A DNA stretch of 24,483 nucleotides from an uncultured Oscillospiraceae bacterium (GTDB taxonomy: Bacteria > Bacillota > Clostridia > Oscillospirales > Oscillospiraceae), in assembly GCA_934662925.1 (NCBI GenBank), contig CAKUKL010000003.1, positions 1 to 24,483 on the forward strand. The letters are read 5' to 3'. The number at the start of each line of letters is the position of its first letter. The stretch's first letter is position 1. Below, piece after piece: positions 21,101 through 24,483 of this stretch. Under the pieces are notes generated by a model, which saw only the letters and a program-made list of their open reading frames with translations, had not been told where the DNA came from and did not search any database. The translations under genes and the position numbers were made by a program.

Positions 21101-24100
21101 GGCGAGAAGGTCTGGTCCCTGGGCACCGACTACCTGCGCAAGGCCTTCTTCTACAACGGCTACGGCATCTACCGCACCCAGATCATCAGCGACGGCTGGA
21201 CCGGCCGCTACTACAACGAGGAGACCGGCGCTTACGACGGCGAGATCGTCCCCACCGGCCAGTACTACACCCTGACCCTCTCCGGCTACGCCGGACAGCA
21301 GACCGAGAAGCAGGCCAGCGTCAGCTACAAGCTGTGGCTGGACGGCGGCGCGCCTGAGGTCAGCAACCTCCAGTGCTACACGGACGAGACCGACGGCAAG
21401 TTCAAGCTGGCCTTCAACGTGCAGGACGATCACTATGTCCGCAGCATCGAGCTTCACGACTCTACCGACAGCTGGAGACTCACCTACACCGCCGAGAACT
21501 TCAAGGACGTGGAGCCCCAGGGCAGCAAGAGCCTTGTCACCATGGATCTGGACGATCTGTGCCAGTTCCTTGCCGACAACGGTCTGAACCCCGGGCGCGT
21601 CAAGATGTACGTCTATGACTACTCCATGAACTACAGCGTCACCTACATCGACCTCGGCCCCCAGTACCTGAGCCTGTCCAACGCCACCGTGGCCGTGGGC
21701 GACACGCTCCAGATGGAGTACCGGGTGCTGCCCGCCCGTCTGGCCGACACCCTGAAGCTTGACTGGACCTCCAGCGACGAGAACATCGCCACCGTGGATG
21801 AGAACGGCGTGGTCACCGGCGTGGCCAAGGGCGAGTGCGTCATCACCGCCACCGCCGAGAGCGGCCTGTCTGCCAGCGCCAAGCTCACCGTAGGCGACAA
21901 GACGCTTGCTCCCGAGCAGCCCGAGACGCCCGACCCCGATGCCCATGTGGACTACCCCTCCGCCGAGGCCGATCCCACCATCTGGGACAACAGCGTGGCC
22001 GCCAGCCCCTCCGACGAGCTGAACGACCGCTTTGAGGCCGACGGTCTCTGGTACAAGGTCACCGGCGAGGACACCGTCCAGCTCATCAGAAACCCCAATG
22101 TGACCGGCGACTATTCCAACCCCTATCCCAGCGCCCCGGCAGAGCTGGTCATCCCCAAGACCGTCACAAACAGCGAGACGGGCAAGACCTACACCGTCAC
22201 CACCATCGGTTACCGGGCCTTCTTTATGTGTGGCCAGCTCACCAGCGTCACCCTGCCGGACACCATCCGGGTCATCGGCGACTATGCCTTCCAGACCAGC
22301 TGGGGCACATCCAAGATCACATCTCTGGATCTGCCCGAGGGTCTGGAGGAGATCGGCGCCAACGCGCTTTATAAGATCCCCGTGGACTTCAAGCTGCCCA
22401 GCACCCTGAAGCGCATCGGCAGCAGCGCCTTCTCCTACAGCGGTATTACCGAGGTCCATTTCGGCGACGCCATTGAGGCGGTGGACAGCCGAGCCTTCAG
22501 CTTCTGTACGCAGCTGGTCAAGGCCGAGGTCAACAAGGCGACCCAGCACACCGAGGGCCTGTACCTGAACTGCACCGCGCTGTCCGACGTCACCATTGAG
22601 GACGGCGTCACCATCCTGCCGGAGAACTGCTTCTTCGGCTGCGAGAGCCTGACCTCCATCGCTCTGCCGGACAGCGTCACCGAGTTGAGTTCGTCTGTGT
22701 TCTACGGCTGTGACTTCTCCAGCCTTGACTTCCTGAACACCGGCAGCGTCACCACGCTGGGCGACTTCTGCTTCGCGGGCAACGACAGTCTCCATGACAT
22801 CGTCATCCCCGACTCCGTCACCTATGTGGGCGCCAACCAGTTCTACTGGTGCAAGTACGTGGCCCACATTACCTTCGGCGAGAAGGTGGCCTATGTGGGC
22901 AAAGGCGTCATGAGCACCTTCTTCACTGATTCCTCCGTGGAGCGTGTGGTGCCTGAGGTCCGCAGCGCCACCGCCGGCGCGGCCGTCCGCCGCAGCGGCT
23001 ACGTGGGCGGCATGACCCGCGACGGCGCAAACTTCGATGTGTACTGCGGCTCCGCCTTCGTGGTGGATGGCATCACCTATATCCCCACTTCCGCTACCGA
23101 GGTTCAGGTCAGCGAGTATGATGAATCTTCTGTGTTCGGCGTGGTCACCATTCCGGAGGCCGTCACCTGCGAGGGCGACGAGACCACCTACACCGTTACC
23201 TCTGTGGCCGATAACCTTTTCAAGCAGAAGTACAATATTACCGAGGTGCACCTGCCCGACACCATCACCACCGTGGGTGAGCGCGCCTTTGACCAGATCC
23301 ACGGCCTGAACTACATCAACATCCCCAAGAGCCTCACCGCCCTGACCGGCATTCAGGCCTTTGGCTACGGCGGCTGGAATGCACAGGAGGCCGGCGAGTG
23401 GCAGGTGGATACACTTTATGTCCCCGCGTCTCTTGCAACTTGGAATGTCAGCGCCTTCTCCGGCAACAAGTACACCGCCGCCGTGCTGGAAAACGGCCTG
23501 CACATGGTGGGCAGCTACGGTATTTCTAACAATATGTATCTGACCAATGTGAAGATGGCTTCCACCGTTCAGTTCCTGAAAAACAACGCTTTCTCTGACT
23601 GCACCGCACTTGAAAGCATTGAACTGCCCGATGGTCTGCTTTACATCGGCAATAGCGCCTTCCTTGGCGACCCGCTCAAGAGCGTTGACCTGCCCGACTC
23701 CGTGAAATATGTCGGCACTCAGGCCTTTGAGTCCCTGAAGTATGACTACAGCACTGGCTCTACGGTCATCACCTATGTAGGTGCGTCCGAGATCAAGCTG
23801 GGCAGCGGCGTCACCGGCCTCGGCTGGAACGCCTTCTACAAGGACGCCAAGCTCACCGCCGTGCTGGGCAGCCAGCAGAACCTGCTCGTCGAGCGCTGTG
23901 ACTTTGCCGAGACCCCGGACGTTGTCTGGGACGGCAAGACCAGCATCCCCGCCGGCGACTGGTCCCGCGTGCCCGCCGGGACCACCCTCCGGATCAGCGG
24001 CAATGTCCGCATTGACGGCTCCCTCATCATTGAGGACGGCGCCAAGGTCGTCGTCACCGAGGACGGCAATCTGGACATCGGTCTGGGCGCGAACGTGGAC

Positions 24101-24483
24101 ACCAGCAAGATCTCCTACATCCGCGTGCCCCTTCCCGTTACGCCCGTCACCCCCGTCAATCCCAGCACGCCTGACACGCCCGACGAGCCTGAGTTCCGCT
24201 TCGACGACGTGAAGGACGAGAGCGCCTACTACTTCGAGCCTGTCTACTGGGCGGTGGAGAACGGCATCACCACCGGTGTGTCCGACACCCTGTTCCAGCC
24301 CGACGGAAACTGCTCCCGCGCGCAGGCCGTGACCTTCCTGTGGCGCGCCGCCGGTAAGCCCGCGCCCAAGTCCGCCGACATGCCCTTCACCGACGTGGTT
24401 TCCGGCAGCTACTATGAGACCGCGGTGCTCTGGGCCGTTGAAAACGGCATCACTACCGGCACCAGCGCCACCACCTTCAGCCC
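18191..24483 (+). CDS. Giant secreted S8 subtilase with PA, Fn3-like, BIG2, leucine-rich-repeat and SLH domains (3' end missing)
   Basis: The frame is open for 2,097 codons to the window end. Residues 1-27 are a Sec signal peptide. A propeptide (about 85-200) precedes the S8 catalytic domain with D231 (AILDTGI), H303 (SHGTHVAG) and S665 (GTSMATP). A PA domain is inserted between His and Ser (about 490-580; FVLVNRGTTTFEEKATVAK), as in C5a peptidase and lactocepin. Fn3-like modules follow (about 755-1000), then BIG2 (1160-1236; ENIATVDENGVVTGVAKGE), a long BspA-type LRR_5 array (about 1338-1890; YAFQ/AFSYSGITEVHF-type units), and two SLH units from 2002 and 2064 (VYWAVENGITTG) that anchor it to wall polymer. 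It probably digests large proteins or mucins at the cell surface. AAAGGAAG precedes the ATG; an in-frame GTG at 18134 has a poorly spaced ribosome site. Confidence 0.93.
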   Translation, partial: MRMGKRILSLLLSAAMTASLAVTGVGAAGGTAAADDQQWQTPEYTSAVDTGSADSVVEFSGGSWTLSKSEDVQLTEGGDLHASSDLVEVIVVMEEQPLIRSAVSAGLAGDMPAYMAMSSTVSTEQAMLRTHDSARAQIAQLCGSAADTTGYDYTVVLNGFSMTMPYGKIAEAEALPGIKYIRESRTYTVPENQSSYDLAMTNSVGMIGSDEVNDMSFDGADGAGTLVAILDTGIAEGHDAFHVEPDTSTARYGSVSALQAAISSTTLSSGVTDASDAWISAKIPYAYNYSNMTTGGYSTAQSHGTHVAGTVAGDNGVDFFGVAPKAQLLVMKVFDEQGSTSDAALNAALDDSVKLGADSINMSLGSTAGFYYDRGTEDEAYNNCWDAGVNLLIAAGNEYTNAYYNQYSNNLGQADTPDNAAVAAPSTSYSALSVASVNNVAVKKNFFKLGGADAADENRIAFGQAVNASTGASLSIIDYLRTWSSEPSSNFPSFEYVVIGGIGEEADYAAAGITGETDLTGKFVLVNRGTTTFEEKATVAKNHGAKGVIFVNNTANAGSFAPAFNNYVLPSCGISKEDGEKLAAAESKTVTFGPTQGTYWYGNVPAEEQIPWVDTFPAADGYTMSDFSSWGPAPNLSIKPEISAPGGNIISSVIGGGYESYSGTSMATPHMAGAAALVRSYVKSTLGVTDSTAIRDLTENLMMSTAVPGTNDTGAEFSPREQGAGLVNVKNAVTTKAYLSTAPDADGVTRPKAELGSSSTGSFDFTFYVNNLTNETLTYTLTASSLTEGIVTQSGVKFSDQVSQRLDESDFTVTYGGDAANGVVTVPGNGTATVSVNITLTDSYIAELYGNFENGNYCEGYVYLQPTEGDNVTLVIPYLGFVGDWATAGVVFEGAMDSNFSLAPTQFATANVMGSGTYLGEDATNDSSKSYNYNRLAFSPKIAGDQQYLAMQLGIRRNLLNFEASITSPDGEKVWSLGTDYLRKAFFYNGYGIYRTQIISDGWTGRYYNEETGAYDGEIVPTGQYYTLTLSGYAGQQTEKQASVSYKLWLDGGAPEVSNLQCYTDETDGKFKLAFNVQDDHYVRSIELHDSTDSWRLTYTAENFKDVEPQGSKSLVTMDLDDLCQFLADNGLNPGRVKMYVYDYSMNYSVTYIDLGPQYLSLSNATVAVGDTLQMEYRVLPARLADTLKLDWTSSDENIATVDENGVVTGVAKGECVITATAESGLSASAKLTVGDKTLAPEQPETPDPDAHVDYPSAEADPTIWDNSVAASPSDELNDRFEADGLWYKVTGEDTVQLIRNPNVTGDYSNPYPSAPAELVIPKTVTNSETGKTYTVTTIGYRAFFMCGQLTSVTLPDTIRVIGDYAFQTSWGTSKITSLDLPEGLEEIGANALYKIPVDFKLPSTLKRIGSSAFSYSGITEVHFGDAIEAVDSRAFSFCTQLVKAEVNKATQHTEGLYLNCTALSDVTIEDGVTILPENCFFGCESLTSIALPDSVTELSSSVFYGCDFSSLDFLNTGSVTTLGDFCFAGNDSLHDIVIPDSVTYVGANQFYWCKYVAHITFGEKVAYVGKGVMSTFFTDSSVERVVPEVRSATAGAAVRRSGYVGGMTRDGANFDVYCGSAFVVDGITYIPTSATEVQVSEYDESSVFGVVTIPEAVTCEGDETTYTVTSVADNLFKQKYNITEVHLPDTITTVGERAFDQIHGLNYINIPKSLTALTGIQAFGYGGWNAQEAGEWQVDTLYVPASLATWNVSAFSGNKYTAAVLENGLHMVGSYGISNNMYLTNVKMASTVQFLKNNAFSDCTALESIELPDGLLYIGNSAFLGDPLKSVDLPDSVKYVGTQAFESLKYDYSTGSTVITYVGASEIKLGSGVTGLGWNAFYKDAKLTAVLGSQQNLLVERCDFAETPDVVWDGKTSIPAGDWSRVPAGTTLRISGNVRIDGSLIIEDGAKVVVTEDGNLDIGLGANVDTSKISYIRVPLPVTPVTPVNPSTPDTPDEPEFRFDDVKDESAYYFEPVYWAVENGITTGVSDTLFQPDGNCSRAQAVTFLWRAAGKPAPKSADMPFTDVVSGSYYETAVLWAVENGITTGTSATTFS

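Noticed and set aside
18095..23503. An 1802-residue open frame on the minus strand
   Set aside because: It is antisense to the subtilase, whose plus-strand frame has clear catalytic, PA, BIG2 and SLH motifs. The minus frame is a Gly/Ala/Val/His-rich low-complexity product of GC-biased codons.
1..24483. CRISPR arrays, IS elements or diversity-generating retroelements
   Set aside because: No regularly spaced repeats, transposase or reverse transcriptase genes, or template/variable repeat pairs were seen on either strand.

Overview
The window reads as chromosome of a GC-rich, endospore-forming Gram-positive of the class Clostridia, most likely an Oscillospiraceae-type gut bacterium near Flavonifractor or Lawsonibacter. 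This is inferred from strong AGGAGG-type ribosome sites, consensus sigma-A promoters, lipobox signal peptides, S-layer homology (SLH) domains, a SpoIIQ-like M23 protein and a phloretin-hydrolase-like enzyme. No 16S gene is present, so the genus is a guess.

Left flank (1-3494): the 5' end of livH and the complete substrate-binding protein gene of a branched-chain amino-acid ABC transporter, both on the minus strand, behind a perfect consensus promoter that lies in an inverted repeat. Upstream is a two-gene minus-strand operon: an alpha/beta-hydrolase esterase followed by a FabG-like short-chain dehydrogenase. Its promoter is back to back with that of a tRNA-Val(GAC) gene, and the two -35 boxes overlap.

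Genomic island (about 3551-13458): a 9.9-kb element has inserted into the 3' end of tRNA-Val. A 21-nt copy of the tRNA end, with 19 identities, recurs at 13438-13458. The island carries a tyrosine integrase next to attL, a lipoprotein with three helical repeats, a type I restriction-modification operon in the order hsdM - FRG-domain gene - hsdS - hsdR, and a small XRE regulator divergent from hsdM and next to attR. As written, the two putative effectors are broken: hsdR lacks one base near 8013-8016, and the FRG gene carries an exact 13-bp tandem duplication at 10771-10796. hsdM and hsdS are open, so the island appears to encode methylation and specificity without restriction. The element supplies a new terminator for tRNA-Val; what looks like the original one sits just beyond attR.

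Right flank (13459-24483): a regulator with two helix-turn-helix regions; a SpoIIQ-like membrane-anchored M23 protein whose ribosome site lies in a strong hairpin; and, convergent to it, a minus-strand pair made of a winged-helix regulator and a PhlG/phloretin-hydrolase-family enzyme. Last is the start of a giant secreted subtilase (more than 2,097 residues) with propeptide, S8 catalytic, PA, Fn3-like, BIG2, leucine-rich-repeat and SLH segments, cut by the window end.

The best candidate for something new is the FRG gene embedded in the type I restriction operon, together with the sequence-level switching off of both of its likely effectors. The acylphloroglucinol-type hydrolase with its own regulator is the most interesting metabolic locus.
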